A stretch of 33,178 nucleotides of DNA from an uncultured Oscillospiraceae bacterium (GCA_947629915.1 CANRFN010000051.1:1-33178), one strand, 5' to 3'. Positions 16,233-24,038 are shown, counted from the stretch's first letter. The notes: generated by a model from the letters alone, not told the origin. Made by a program: numbers and translations.

Positions 16233-17630
16233 ATGAAGGATATCGAGACACCGGAAGAGAAGATCATTGTGGACGGGCTGAGCGAGCCCGTTAAGACGGA
16301 GAGCGGACTTGAGGGCAATCCCTCGAGCGAGTCTGAGGACAATATGGGGCATCGGCCTCTGGGCGGTGCCAATAGCAATCACACGAACAAGGGCAAGCCC
16401 AAGAAGAAGGCCGGACCCAAGGACGAGGGCAAGTCCAAGAGCGAGGGTAAGTCCAAGAGCGAGGGCGGACCCAAGAAGAAGGGCAAGTCCAAGAAGAAGG
16501 GCAAGTCCAAGAAGAAGGGCGGGTCCAAGAAGAAGGGCCCGCCCCAGAGAAAGTGCAACGTCAAAGTGCAGCCGCTCCAGTCTGAAGAGGCGATCCTGAA
16601 GGCAATCGCTCTGATGAAAGCGGCTGATACGCTGGACGAGATGCCTGAAGCGGGAATTCAGCCGCGGAAAGGCTTGGCGCAAGAGAACCGCAACGAGGCC
16701 ATGAGACTCCTGAACAAGTACGGCGGCAAGGAGTGGAAGGAGGCCTTGGATGAGGCCAAGAAGCAGGCGAAGTCACTGTCGATCTTGCACGACATCCCGT
16801 TCAAGGTGATCTTCCGCGGGCAGAAGCGGCTCGTTGCCCAGCTGCTGAGGGACATCACGGGGAAGAAGCACATCGAGATCGTGGAGCTGGTCCTGCAGCT
16901 GAATCTGCAGTTGGGGGATGGCGTCAAGGGACGCATCCTGGACAGCTACGCGGTGGACGCTGAGGGGAACGTGTACAACCTGGAGCCGCAGATCAAGTCC
17001 AGCGAAGCGAACGATTTCCGCGGGATCGACCACCTGGCGCACCTGAAGCTGGAAGTGGCGCGGATCGGCTTGGACCCCGATGCGCCGCGTGAGTTCTGGA
17101 CCATCTTCCTGTGCCAAGGGGATCCCAAGGGGAAGGGGAAGCTGCTGTACCACCGGTCCCTCGGTGAGTACGAAGACAAGGTGATCCTGCATCTCGGGTA
17201 CTTCAGCTGTAGCGTAGCGAGGGAACTGGCGAAGGACGAAAACGCATGGCAGACCCCGCAAGACGGGATCGAGCTGGAGCGTTGGCAGAACCTGATTCGC
17301 TGGGGTGTGGACCTGTCTGCTGAGAATCCCCATGAGATGCAAAACATTCAGAACGATGAACTGAGACAGCGCGTTCAGTTCACCATGCTTACGGATCAGA
17401 AAGGAAGGGTGAGCCCAGTGACGCAGGAACTGATCGACTGGCACGTTCAGACGATTGCCAGAAGCAGGGCTGAGGGCGAGAACCGGGGCGAGGCTCGGGG
17501 CGAGGCCCGGGGCATCGAGCGGGTCGCGAAGGCCATGATCAGCGATGGTGCCGATGACGCGTACGTGTCCCGCATGACCGGCCTGGACGGCAAGACCGTG
17601 AAGAAGGTGCGGGCCTCCATGTGCACCTGA
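16233..17630 (+). CDS. Rpn/PDDEXK-type recombination-promoting nuclease or putative transposase
   Basis: 465-residue protein; AGAGGAG lies six bases before the ATG. Residues about 183-330 match the PD-(D/E)XK nuclease family transposase fold (IPFKVIFRGQKRLVAQLLRDI; GRILDSYAVDAEGNVYNLEPQ with the catalytic pattern Asp237, Glu251-x-Gln253; then FRGIDHLAHL). Such proteins are DNA endonucleases linked to recombination and, in E. coli, to phage defence. Unusual is the N-terminus: an acidic segment (1-50), then a lysine-rich tract of repeated GKSKKKG units (55-107), then a helical part (113-180). The C-terminus is a charged helix (RAEGENRGEARGEARG) followed by a small helical domain (DDAYVSRMTGLDGKTVKK). 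Inside the gene a Shine-Dalgarno and GTG (17418) precede exactly this tail. Related fragments lie at 15111 and 19398. Confidence 0.8.
   Translation: MKDIETPEEKIIVDGLSEPVKTESGLEGNPSSESEDNMGHRPLGGANSNHTNKGKPKKKAGPKDEGKSKSEGKSKSEGGPKKKGKSKKKGKSKKKGGSKKKGPPQRKCNVKVQPLQSEEAILKAIALMKAADTLDEMPEAGIQPRKGLAQENRNEAMRLLNKYGGKEWKEALDEAKKQAKSLSILHDIPFKVIFRGQKRLVAQLLRDITGKKHIEIVELVLQLNLQLGDGVKGRILDSYAVDAEGNVYNLEPQIKSSEANDFRGIDHLAHLKLEVARIGLDPDAPREFWTIFLCQGDPKGKGKLLYHRSLGEYEDKVILHLGYFSCSVARELAKDENAWQTPQDGIELERWQNLIRWGVDLSAENPHEMQNIQNDELRQRVQFTMLTDQKGRVSPVTQELIDWHVQTIARSRAEGENRGEARGEARGIERVAKAMISDGADDAYVSRMTGLDGKTVKKVRASMCT
16410..16545 (+). repeat. Lysine-rich short repeats inside the nuclease gene
   Basis: Tandem in-frame units of about 15-18 bases, variants of GGCAAGTCCAAGAAGAAG, encode K-S-K-K-K-G and K-S-K-S-E-G blocks. 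The array makes a strongly basic linker and could change in length by slippage without breaking the frame. A diverged version survives in the copy at 19460-19600. Confidence 0.75.
17418..17630 (+). CDS. Intragenic start producing the Rpn C-terminal tail
   Basis: In frame inside the nuclease gene, AAGGAAGGG (17401-17409) is followed after eight bases by GTG at 17418. This would yield a 70-residue protein identical to the nuclease C-terminus. The stand-alone gene at 15111 has the same start codon, the same spacing and a near-identical Shine-Dalgarno, so the boundary is conserved between copies. E. coli RpnA makes a short C-terminal inhibitor from an internal start in this way. That this start is used here is inference, and no clear internal promoter was found. 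Confidence 0.5.
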   Translation: MTQELIDWHVQTIARSRAEGENRGEARGEARGIERVAKAMISDGADDAYVSRMTGLDGKTVKKVRASMCT

Positions 17631-17781
17631 GCCTGTCCGCCTGCCGGTGCAGCGCTAGGGCACTGCGCCATAGACGGGCCGGCAGGACACAGAATCCGTC
17701 CCGTGCTCTGCGGGACAACACAGGCAAGACACAACAAGATGGCCAGGCATGGGCAGCGGTGCCCATGCCCGGCGGCGAAAT

Positions 17782-17817
17782 GAGACTGCGGCGTCCTTTC
17801 GGGGGCGCCGCAGTCTC
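17782..17817 (+). terminator. Terminator of the Rpn nuclease gene
   Basis: GAGACTGCGGCG (17782-17793) pairs with CGCCGCAGTCTC (17806-17817), a 12-bp stem followed by GTTCATTTTG. A second hairpin, GGCATGGGCA/TGCCCATGCC, lies just upstream. It is homologous to the terminator at 15411. Confidence 0.75.
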
Positions 17818-17834
17818 GTTCATTTTGTGTCCTC

Positions 17835-17937
17835 TGGGCTGCTGCAGGTGTTCATGCGCTTCTGCATGAGACGCACGGTGCGGGTATCGATGGAGCTCGT
17901 GGTCTCGCCCGGGATCATCACCGGGGGAATTGCCAAG
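17835..17937 (-). pseudogene. Shrunken fragment of the ABC exporter gene
   Basis: Bases 17860-17937 closely match 20579-20656, the Walker B part of the ABC gene at 20389 (MILDEATSSID region), with scattered substitutions and a frame error. Bases 17835-17857 match 20345-20366, the sequence just beyond that gene's stop. The fragment is therefore the 3' end of the ABC gene with about 210 bases deleted internally, placed about 2.5 kb from its source. Confidence 0.7.
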
Positions 17938-18084
17938 GTTGTTCGGAGATAGGCCGGTGATGATCAAACCATCGGTTCACTACCCAAATCACAGCAATAA
18001 GCTGTCTAGGACAGAGGCGATGACTGTTCAGCCGATCGTGACAGGTCTCCCACAGGAAACGCCCCAAATGCCATCGCTACCGGC

Positions 18085-18327
18085 TCAGCCGGACGCAGCC
18101 TCTTGGAGATCTTCCAATTGCTGCATGCTCTCATTCACGTACACTTGGACATCAGCTAACGTACTGCCATTCTTAATCATCTGTGAGATCTGACCGAGAA
18201 CTTCCTTCGTGCCTTCCTTCATGCCTTGCTGTAAGCCTTGCTGTAAGCCTTGCTGTAAGCCTTGCTGTAAGCCTTTCGCCGTGCAGTTTTCCTTCCATTC
18301 TTCTATGCTCAACAGTTTTTTCTTCAT
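18085..18327 (-). CDS. Intragenic start producing the tail of the second Rpn nuclease
   Basis: GGGAGG lies seven bases before an in-frame ATG at 18327, a stronger ribosome binding site than many true starts in the window. Translation from it gives an 80-residue protein: MKKKLLSIEEWKENC, the GLQQ repeats, and QISQMIKNGSTLADVQVYVN. The degraded copy at 20302 keeps the same GGGAGG and ATG. This parallels the internal start in the other nuclease at 17418. Use of this start is inferred, not shown. Confidence 0.5.
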   Translation of the reverse strand: MKKKLLSIEEWKENCTAKGLQQGLQQGLQQGLQQGMKEGTKEVLGQISQMIKNGSTLADVQVYVNESMQQLEDLQEAASG

Positions 18328-19086
18328 GTCGATACCTCCCTTTTTTCCTCTTCGAAGGACGGTTTTTATCCCGGTAAAGTCCTGAATAAGCCGGGATGCC
18401 TCCAAAGACATGTTGTCAAGCCCTGGCATCCCATAAGTGAATTCGAAAGGATCATCTGCCTCGCCTATGACGCGTCTTGCAACCGCAGAGACAAGTTTGA
18501 GTTCGGAAGACAGCAGATTGATCTTATCCATTTCTAGATGGCCAATGTCCAGAACGTAGGTCGGGTAATTTGGAATAGACGGATTGGCATTGGAAGGAAG
18601 ATTGTACATGCCCCACAAGTCAGTCGGAGCATCCCACTTTTCCTTGCCAAAATAGACAATGAGTGTTGTTACGGGGAGAATTTTGTCTGTCTTAAGGAAG
18701 TGATAGAGGTTGTCACCCTCGTTGGCGCCGCCATTCTCCTGGTTCTTTGCCGCCTCGGCATTTTTGCTCTGGATAGCCTCTATCTGCCGCAAGAGATCTC
18801 TGCAATCGTATTCCATGACACGAACCGGCATATAGTAACACACCTTATTCTGCAACTCAATGCCGGAAATTATGCGATACCTGCGGCCTTCAGAAATGTA
18901 CTCAGCATATTTCAATATATCGCGTTGCCGCTGGTCCACTTTGTCGCGCAGTACGCTTCGCGTATCTGCCTCAGAAAGCGTGTTCGGGTCGAGAAAGTCT
19001 GAACCAAACACCAGGTGATTGAATGCATCACAAAAGATGTCCTTTCGCCGAAAAAAAGCGATCTCTGGTGACTCTTTCTTTCCCAT
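18085..19086 (-). CDS. Second Rpn-family PD-(D/E)XK nuclease or putative transposase
   Basis: 333 residues; AGGAAGG stands seven bases before the ATG. It opens with RRKDIFCDAFNHLVFGS, typical of the Rpn/PD-(D/E)XK transposase family, and carries the nuclease core around RDKVDQRQRDILK (about 48-59) and GIELQNKVCYY (Glu77-x-Gln79). A charged middle region and a helical domain (about 180-240) follow. The last 80 residues form a tail: MKKKLLSIEEWK, then four-residue GLQQ repeats, then a small helical end. It is a different subfamily from the nuclease at 16233, with no lysine-rich linker, and is convergent with it. An internal GGGAGG plus ATG (18327) precedes the tail. The expected role is DNA cleavage linked to recombination or defence; this is family-based. 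Confidence 0.78.
   Translation of the reverse strand: MGKKESPEIAFFRRKDIFCDAFNHLVFGSDFLDPNTLSEADTRSVLRDKVDQRQRDILKYAEYISEGRRYRIISGIELQNKVCYYMPVRVMEYDCRDLLRQIEAIQSKNAEAAKNQENGGANEGDNLYHFLKTDKILPVTTLIVYFGKEKWDAPTDLWGMYNLPSNANPSIPNYPTYVLDIGHLEMDKINLLSSELKLVSAVARRVIGEADDPFEFTYGMPGLDNMSLEASRLIQDFTGIKTVLRRGKKGGIDMKKKLLSIEEWKENCTAKGLQQGLQQGLQQGLQQGMKEGTKEVLGQISQMIKNGSTLADVQVYVNESMQQLEDLQEAASG
18223..18270 (-). repeat. Four tandem 12-base repeats encoding GLQQ
   Basis: GCCTTGCTGTAA occurs four times without a gap (18223, 18235, 18247, 18259). Being a multiple of three, the array can expand or shrink without a frameshift, lengthening the helical linker in the nuclease tail. The degraded copy near 20255 lacks it. 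Confidence 0.93.
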
Positions 19087-19205
19087 ACGGCGACCTTCCT
19101 ATCTTTGCTGAGAGGAAATACCTTTTTGGCTAAATGTACATCAAAAGGTAAAATGCGTTCTCAAAGTATTGAATGCTTTGTGTAAAGAGAACTTGCATTC
19201 TGGCC

Positions 19206-19233
19206 ATTATATCAAGGAGATTGCCCCGCCCAA
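19206..19233 (-). promoter_or_regulatory. Promoter of the second Rpn nuclease gene
   Basis: On the minus strand TTGGGC (19228-19233), a 16-base spacer and a perfect TATAAT (19206-19211), about 120 bases before the start codon. The -35 is poor, the -10 perfect. Confidence 0.5.
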
Positions 19234-19325
19234 GACACATGGTAGCCAGTGAGGTGAACATCCTCCGAATCAGAACCCAACTTTTCTTTCACCGGATTGC
19301 TTCGCTCGCTTAGATTACAACATAC

Positions 19326-19696
19326 ATGATACACCCAGACAGGGTGATTGTCAAGCACTTTAGAATGAAGCAAAACCGGGATAACGGACGGGAGGGCAAT
19401 GCCTTAAGTGAGGACAATGCGGGGTATCAGCCTCTGGGCGATACCAACAGCAATCACACGAACAAGGAAAAGCCAGCAATAAAGGCGAGTTCAAGAACAA
19501 GGGCGGATTTAAGCGTAAGGGTGAGCCCAAGAACGAGGGCGAGACCAAAACCGAAGGCACGCCCACGAAGAAGGGGCGGCCCCAGAGAAAGCGCAACTTT
19601 TCAACCGCTCAAGCCTGAAGACGATACATTGTGCCCCGGGCTACCGGTTTGGATATCGGGGCTGCCCAGCGGATGCGAGCCTCCATGTGCGCCTGA
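19326..19696 (+). pseudogene. Internally deleted copy of the Rpn nuclease gene
   Basis: Bases 19398-19620 match the beginning of the gene at 16233: SEDNAGYQPLGDTNSNHTNK against SEDNMGHRPLGGANSNHTNK, then the basic linker with a frame change, then QPLKPEDDTL against QPLQSEEAIL. It then jumps to the last codons, TGLDIGAAQRMRASMC read in a different frame, ending at TGA 19694-19696. About 1 kb with the entire catalytic domain is missing while both ends and the 3' flank are kept. Confidence 0.75.
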
Positions 19697-19877
19697 GTCC
19701 AGCTCCCTGCCGGCCTCAGTGCTGGCCACTGTGCCATAGACGTGCAGACAGGACACGGGTCCCGTCACGCGCTCAGACGCTTGCGGTGGACACCCTTGCT
19801 TTCGGCCAATCTTTCCAACTGCCTGGCGGATTCGGAACTTTCAAACGATAGAACGCGCCCATCGGCGCACCAGATAG

Positions 19878-19913
19878 CAAGAGAGCACCTGCTGATAGGT
19901 AGGTGCCCTCTTG
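19878..19913 (+). terminator. Possible terminator after the deleted nuclease copy
   Basis: CAAGAG-A-GCACCT (19878-19890) pairs with AGGTGC-C-CTCTTG (19901-19913) with one A-C mismatch and a 10-nt loop. It is followed by TTGGGTATTTTC. The U-tract is modest. Confidence 0.5.
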
Positions 19914-19997
19914 TTGGGTATTTTCAAGGAGTATGGAACTGAACTGGCCATTAAGGTGTTCTACACTTGAAGAGGGTAGCCCCGGAGCTCTTTCCGC

Positions 19998-20310
19998 GTG
20001 ATGATCAGACCATCGGTTCACTACCCAAATCACAGCAATCAGCCGTCTAGGACAGAGGCGATGACTGTTCAGCCAATAGAGACAAGTCTCCCACAGGAAA
20101 CGCCCCAGATGCCATTGCTACCGGCTCAGCCGGACGCAGCCTCTTGGAGATCCTCAGCTTGCCGCTTGCCCTCATTCGCGTACGCTTCGCATCAGCTAAC
20201 GTACAACCTTCTGAATCATCTGTGAGATCTGACCTAAAACTTCCTTCTTGACTTGAGCCGTACAGTTTTTTTTCATTCTTCCATGGTCAACAGTTTCTTC
20301 ATGTCGACAC
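19998..20310 (-). pseudogene. Direct repeat, copy B: truncated Rpn tail behind the ABC operon
   Basis: A second copy of 17957-18340. It keeps GGGAGG and ATG (20302) and codes MKKLLTMEE before a stop at 20273; the rest of the tail and its 3' flank continue as recognisable but shifted sequence. The GLQQ array is missing. On the minus strand it lies 86 bases after the ABC exporter stop, with a hairpin (GGCGTCC/GGACGCC) between, so it would be transcribed with that operon. It looks non-functional in its present form. Confidence 0.72.
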
Positions 20311-20388
20311 CTCCCTTGGCGTCCTCTCTGGGACGCCATTCTCTTGGCTGCCGCAGGCAGTCATGCATCCCTTGGCAAGGTTTGCCCC

Positions 20389-22287
20389 TTATTCCAGTTC
20401 GAAGGCGCCGGTATACAGCTGGTAGTAGGTGCCCTTCTGGGCGATGAGCTGCTCGTGGGTGCCCCGCTCGATGATGTGGCCGTGGTCCAGCACCATGATG
20501 GCATCGGAGTTCATTACCGTAGACAGCCGGTGCGCGATCACAAACACCGTGCGGCCCTCCATCAGGCGGTCCATGCCCTCCTGCACGAGGCGCTCGGTGC
20601 GGGTGTCGATGGAGCTCGTGGCCTCGTCCAGGATCATCACCGGGGGATTGGCCACAGCCGCTCTCGCGATGGAGATCAGCTGCCGCTGGCCCTGGCTCAG
20701 CCGGGCGCCGTTGTTGGTGAGCATGGTGTCGTAGCCCTCGGGGAGACGGGTGATGAAGTCGTGGGCATTGGCCAGCTTGGCCGCGGCGATGCACTCCTCG
20801 TCTGTGGCGTCCAGTTTGCCGTACCGGATGTTCTCCATCACGGTGCCGGTGAAGAGGTTCACGTCCTGGAGCACCACGCCCAGGGAGCGGCGCAGGTCCG
20901 GCTTCTTGATCTTGTTGATGTTGATGCCGTCGTAGCGGATCTTGCCGTCCTCAATGTCGTAGAAGCGGTTGATGAGGTTGGTGATGGTGGTCTTGCCGGC
21001 ACCGGTGGCGCCCACAAAGGCCAGCTTCTGTCCGGGCTTGGCGTAGAGGGAGATATCGTAGAGGATCTGCTTATCCGGCACGTAGCTGAAGTCCACCTGG
21101 TCCATGACGATGTCGCCCTTGAGCTCGGTGTAGGTGATGGTGCCCTCCGCCTTATGGGGGTGCTTCCACGCCCAGTGGCCGGTGCGGTGGTCCGCCTCGG
21201 TGATGGTGCCATCCGGGGCGATGTCGGCGTTCACCAGGGTGACATAGCCATCGTCCACCTCGGGCTGCTCGTCCATGAGGTCGAAGATGCGCTCGGCGCC
21301 GGCCAGGGCCAGCACGATGGCGTTCAGCTGGTTGCTGATCTGGGCGATGGGCATGTTAAAGGTGCGGGAGAGAATCATGAAGTTCATGAGGGCGCCCAGC
21401 TGCAGGAGTTTGTTGCCGGAGAGCACCACCAGGAGGCCGCCCACCACGGCGAGGACCGCGTACTGGACGTAGCCCAGGTTGTTGTTGATGGGGCCCATGG
21501 CGTTGGCATAGACGCCGGCGGTATATGCGTTCTTGCAGAGGTCCTCGTTCAGCTGGTCAAACTCCTTCTTGCAGGTGTTCTCGTGGTTGAACACCTTAAC
21601 AACACGCTGGCCGTTGATGAGCTCCTCCACGTAGCCGTTCACCTTGCCGAGGGCCTGCTGCTGCTGGAGAAAGTACTTGCCGGAGCGGCCCACCACGAAG
21701 GTGGTAACCCGCACGATGATAAACACGGTAAATACCATCACGAGGCACAGGATCCAGGAGGTGGTCAGAAGCTTGATGGAGACCACGATGAGGGTGATGA
21801 TGGAGGACGCGCACTGGGGGATGGACTGGGAGACCATCTGCCGCAGGGTGTCGATGTCGCTGGTGTAGCGGGACATGATGTTGCCGGCGGTGTTCTGGTC
21901 GAAGTAGCGCAGCGGCAGCTTCTGCATCTTGGTGAACATCTCGTCCCGGATCACCTTCTGGGTGCCCTGGGCCACAGAGACCATCAGGAAGTTGTAGAGC
22001 CAGGCGCAGAAGATGCCCACCACCAGGACGGCCGCCAGGTGGAGCAGGAACGTGCCGATGGCGCCGAAGTCCGCTTGGCCGGTCTCCACCATGGGCAGCA
22101 GGTACTCGTCTACGAGGTCGCCGAGGGCTGTGGAGCTGCGGGTCTGGGCGTAGGCGGTTACGGCGATGCAGATCAGCACGATGATGAGGATGGGGATGTA
22201 CTTCTTCATGTAGCTTAAGAGCCGCAGAAGGGTCTTTTTCGGGTTTCTGGCCTTACGGCCGTCCCCGCGCATTCTGGGTCCAGGCAT
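20389..22287 (-). CDS. ABC half-exporter, catalytically complete subunit
   Basis: 632-residue fused membrane and ATPase protein of the multidrug/lipid exporter type. Six membrane helices occupy about residues 25-330. The ATPase domain has Walker A GATGAGKTT (about 424-432), a Q-loop (VVLQDVNLF), the signature LSQGQRQ (about 528) and Walker B VMILDEATSSID with the catalytic Glu. The start overlaps the stop of the upstream ABC gene by one base. With its partner, which has Asp in place of this Glu, it should form a heterodimer with one active site, like BmrCD or LmrCD. The MarR regulator heading the operon points to induction by a toxic compound. A 103-residue-type insertion precedes the ATPase domain around residues 345-385, seen in many clostridial members. 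Confidence 0.94.
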   Translation of the reverse strand: MPGPRMRGDGRKARNPKKTLLRLLSYMKKYIPILIIVLICIAVTAYAQTRSSTALGDLVDEYLLPMVETGQADFGAIGTFLLHLAAVLVVGIFCAWLYNFLMVSVAQGTQKVIRDEMFTKMQKLPLRYFDQNTAGNIMSRYTSDIDTLRQMVSQSIPQCASSIITLIVVSIKLLTTSWILCLVMVFTVFIIVRVTTFVVGRSGKYFLQQQQALGKVNGYVEELINGQRVVKVFNHENTCKKEFDQLNEDLCKNAYTAGVYANAMGPINNNLGYVQYAVLAVVGGLLVVLSGNKLLQLGALMNFMILSRTFNMPIAQISNQLNAIVLALAGAERIFDLMDEQPEVDDGYVTLVNADIAPDGTITEADHRTGHWAWKHPHKAEGTITYTELKGDIVMDQVDFSYVPDKQILYDISLYAKPGQKLAFVGATGAGKTTITNLINRFYDIEDGKIRYDGININKIKKPDLRRSLGVVLQDVNLFTGTVMENIRYGKLDATDEECIAAAKLANAHDFITRLPEGYDTMLTNNGARLSQGQRQLISIARAAVANPPVMILDEATSSIDTRTERLVQEGMDRLMEGRTVFVIAHRLSTVMNSDAIMVLDHGHIIERGTHEQLIAQKGTYYQLYTGAFELE

Positions 22288-24032
22288 CAGTCCTCGCCCC
22301 CTTTCACCTGGGATGTGTAGACCTCGCGGTAGATCTGGGAGGTCTTCAGCAGATCATCGTGGGTGCCCATGGCTACGATGGCGCCGCCGTCCATGACCAG
22401 GATCAGGTCCGCGTCCTGGACAGAGGCCACCCGCTGGGCGATGATGAGCTTGGTGGTGCCGGGGATCTCCTCGGCGAAGGCCTTGCGGATCATGGCATCG
22501 GTCTTGGTGTCTACGGCGGAGGTGGAGTCGTCCAGAATGAGGATCTTTGGCTTTTTCAGCAGGGCCCGGGCGATGCAGAGCCGCTGCTTCTGGCCGCCGG
22601 AGACATTGGTGCCGCCCTGTTCGATGTAGGAGTCGTAGCCATCGGGGAAGCCCTGGATGAACTCGTCCGCACAGGCCAGCACACAGGCGTGCTGGATCTC
22701 CTCATCCGTGGCCTCCGGGTTGCCCCAGCGGAGGTTCTCCTTGATGGTGCCGGAGAAGAGCTCGTTCTTCTGCAGCACCATGGCCACGGCGTCCCGGAGG
22801 GCGGTGAGATCATAATTGCGGACATCCACGCCGCCCACCTTCAGAGTGCCCTCGGTTACATCGTAGAGGCGGGGGATCAGCTGCACCAGCGTGGACTTAC
22901 TGGAGCCGGTGCCGCCCAGAATGCCCACGGTGTAGCCGGAGGGGATGTGCAGGTTCACATCCCGAAGGGCCATGTTCTTGGCCTTGGCGGAGTACTTGAA
23001 GCTCACGTCCTCGAAGTCGATGGAGCCGTCCTTCACATCGGTTACGGCCTCCTGCGGGCTCACCAGGTCCGGCTCCTCGGTGAGGATCTCGTAGGTGCGG
23101 CGCAGGGGCGCCCGGCTCATGATCATCATGACGTACACCATGGAGAGCATCATCAGAGAGGAGAGCACCTGGGTGGTGTAGGTGAACATGGAGCTGAGCT
23201 CGCCGGTGGAGAGGCCCAGATTGGGGTTGTTGCCCGATTCGATCACCATGTGGGCGCCGAACCAGGAGATGGCCAGGATGCAGCCGTAGACGCAGGTCTG
23301 CATCACGGGGTTGTTGAAGGCCAGGATCTTCTCGGCCTTGCAGAAGTCCTTGTAGATGGACTGGGAGATGGTGGTGAACTTCTCGGTCTCCTTGTCCTCC
23401 CGGACGAAGCTCTTCACTACCCGGATGCCGTGGACGTTCTCCTGCACCACGTTGTTCAGCTTGTCGTAGGTGCGGAAGACGCGGTCGAAGATGGAGTGGA
23501 CCAGGGGCACGAGACCGATCAGGACTGCGATCAGGATGGGCATGGCCACGCAGTACACCAGAGACAGACGGGGGGAGATGGTGAGGGCGGAGATGAAGGC
23601 CAGGATCATGGTCATGGGAGCCCGGACGGCCATGCGGATCATCATCTGGAAGGTCATCTGGAGGTTGGCCACATCGGAGGTGAGTCTCGTCACGATAGAC
23701 GCGGTGGAGAACTTGTCTATGTTGGAGAAGCTGAAATCCTGGACGCGGTAGTACATGTCGTGCCGCAGGTTCTTGGCAAAGCCGGTGCCGGCCTTGGTGG
23801 CAAAGGCGGCGGAGGCCACGCCGAAGCAGAGCGAGCAGAGAGCGCAGAGGACCAGCTGCAGGGAGCGGATCAGCACCACATGCATGTCTCCCAACTGGAC
23901 GCCGTAGTCGTAGAGGGCGGCCATCACTTTGGGGATGGTCACCTCCATGGCCACCTCACCGATCATGGTAACCGGCGCCAGGATGGCGGCGGTTTTGTAT
24001 TCCCGGATACTCCGGGCAAGTCTTCCGATCAA
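22287..24032 (-). CDS. ABC half-exporter, degenerate-site subunit
   Basis: 581 residues: six-helix membrane domain (about 15-310), then an ATPase domain with Walker A GGTGSSKST (about 373-381), signature VSGGQKQR (about 475) and Walker B ILILDDSTSAVD (about 496). The residue after the Walker B Asp is Asp rather than the catalytic Glu, as in the degenerate half of heterodimeric exporters. It starts six bases after the marR stop and runs by one-base overlap into the second ABC gene. Substrate unknown; drugs, peptides or lipids are typical. Confidence 0.94.
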   Translation of the reverse strand: MIGRLARSIREYKTAAILAPVTMIGEVAMEVTIPKVMAALYDYGVQLGDMHVVLIRSLQLVLCALCSLCFGVASAAFATKAGTGFAKNLRHDMYYRVQDFSFSNIDKFSTASIVTRLTSDVANLQMTFQMMIRMAVRAPMTMILAFISALTISPRLSLVYCVAMPILIAVLIGLVPLVHSIFDRVFRTYDKLNNVVQENVHGIRVVKSFVREDKETEKFTTISQSIYKDFCKAEKILAFNNPVMQTCVYGCILAISWFGAHMVIESGNNPNLGLSTGELSSMFTYTTQVLSSLMMLSMVYVMMIMSRAPLRRTYEILTEEPDLVSPQEAVTDVKDGSIDFEDVSFKYSAKAKNMALRDVNLHIPSGYTVGILGGTGSSKSTLVQLIPRLYDVTEGTLKVGGVDVRNYDLTALRDAVAMVLQKNELFSGTIKENLRWGNPEATDEEIQHACVLACADEFIQGFPDGYDSYIEQGGTNVSGGQKQRLCIARALLKKPKILILDDSTSAVDTKTDAMIRKAFAEEIPGTTKLIIAQRVASVQDADLILVMDGGAIVAMGTHDDLLKTSQIYREVYTSQVKGGED

Positions 24033-24038
24033 GTTGTA

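Larger units (their letters stand above)
17957..18340. repeat. Direct repeat, copy A (tail and 3' flank of second Rpn gene)
   Basis: Closely matches 19998-20310. It spans the 3' flank, the C-terminal coding part and the internal Shine-Dalgarno of the minus-strand nuclease gene. The two copies share long identical blocks such as CATCGGTTCACTACCCAAAT. Confidence 0.85.

Noticed and set aside
17957..18193. Plus-strand small protein conserved in the two direct repeats
   Set aside because: The 75-80 codon frames beginning MMI at 17959 and 19999 are similar only because the DNA is duplicated; the minus strand carries the real tail gene and no ribosome binding site is present.
18223..18270. CRISPR array
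   Set aside because: The units are contiguous 12-mers without spacers inside a coding frame.
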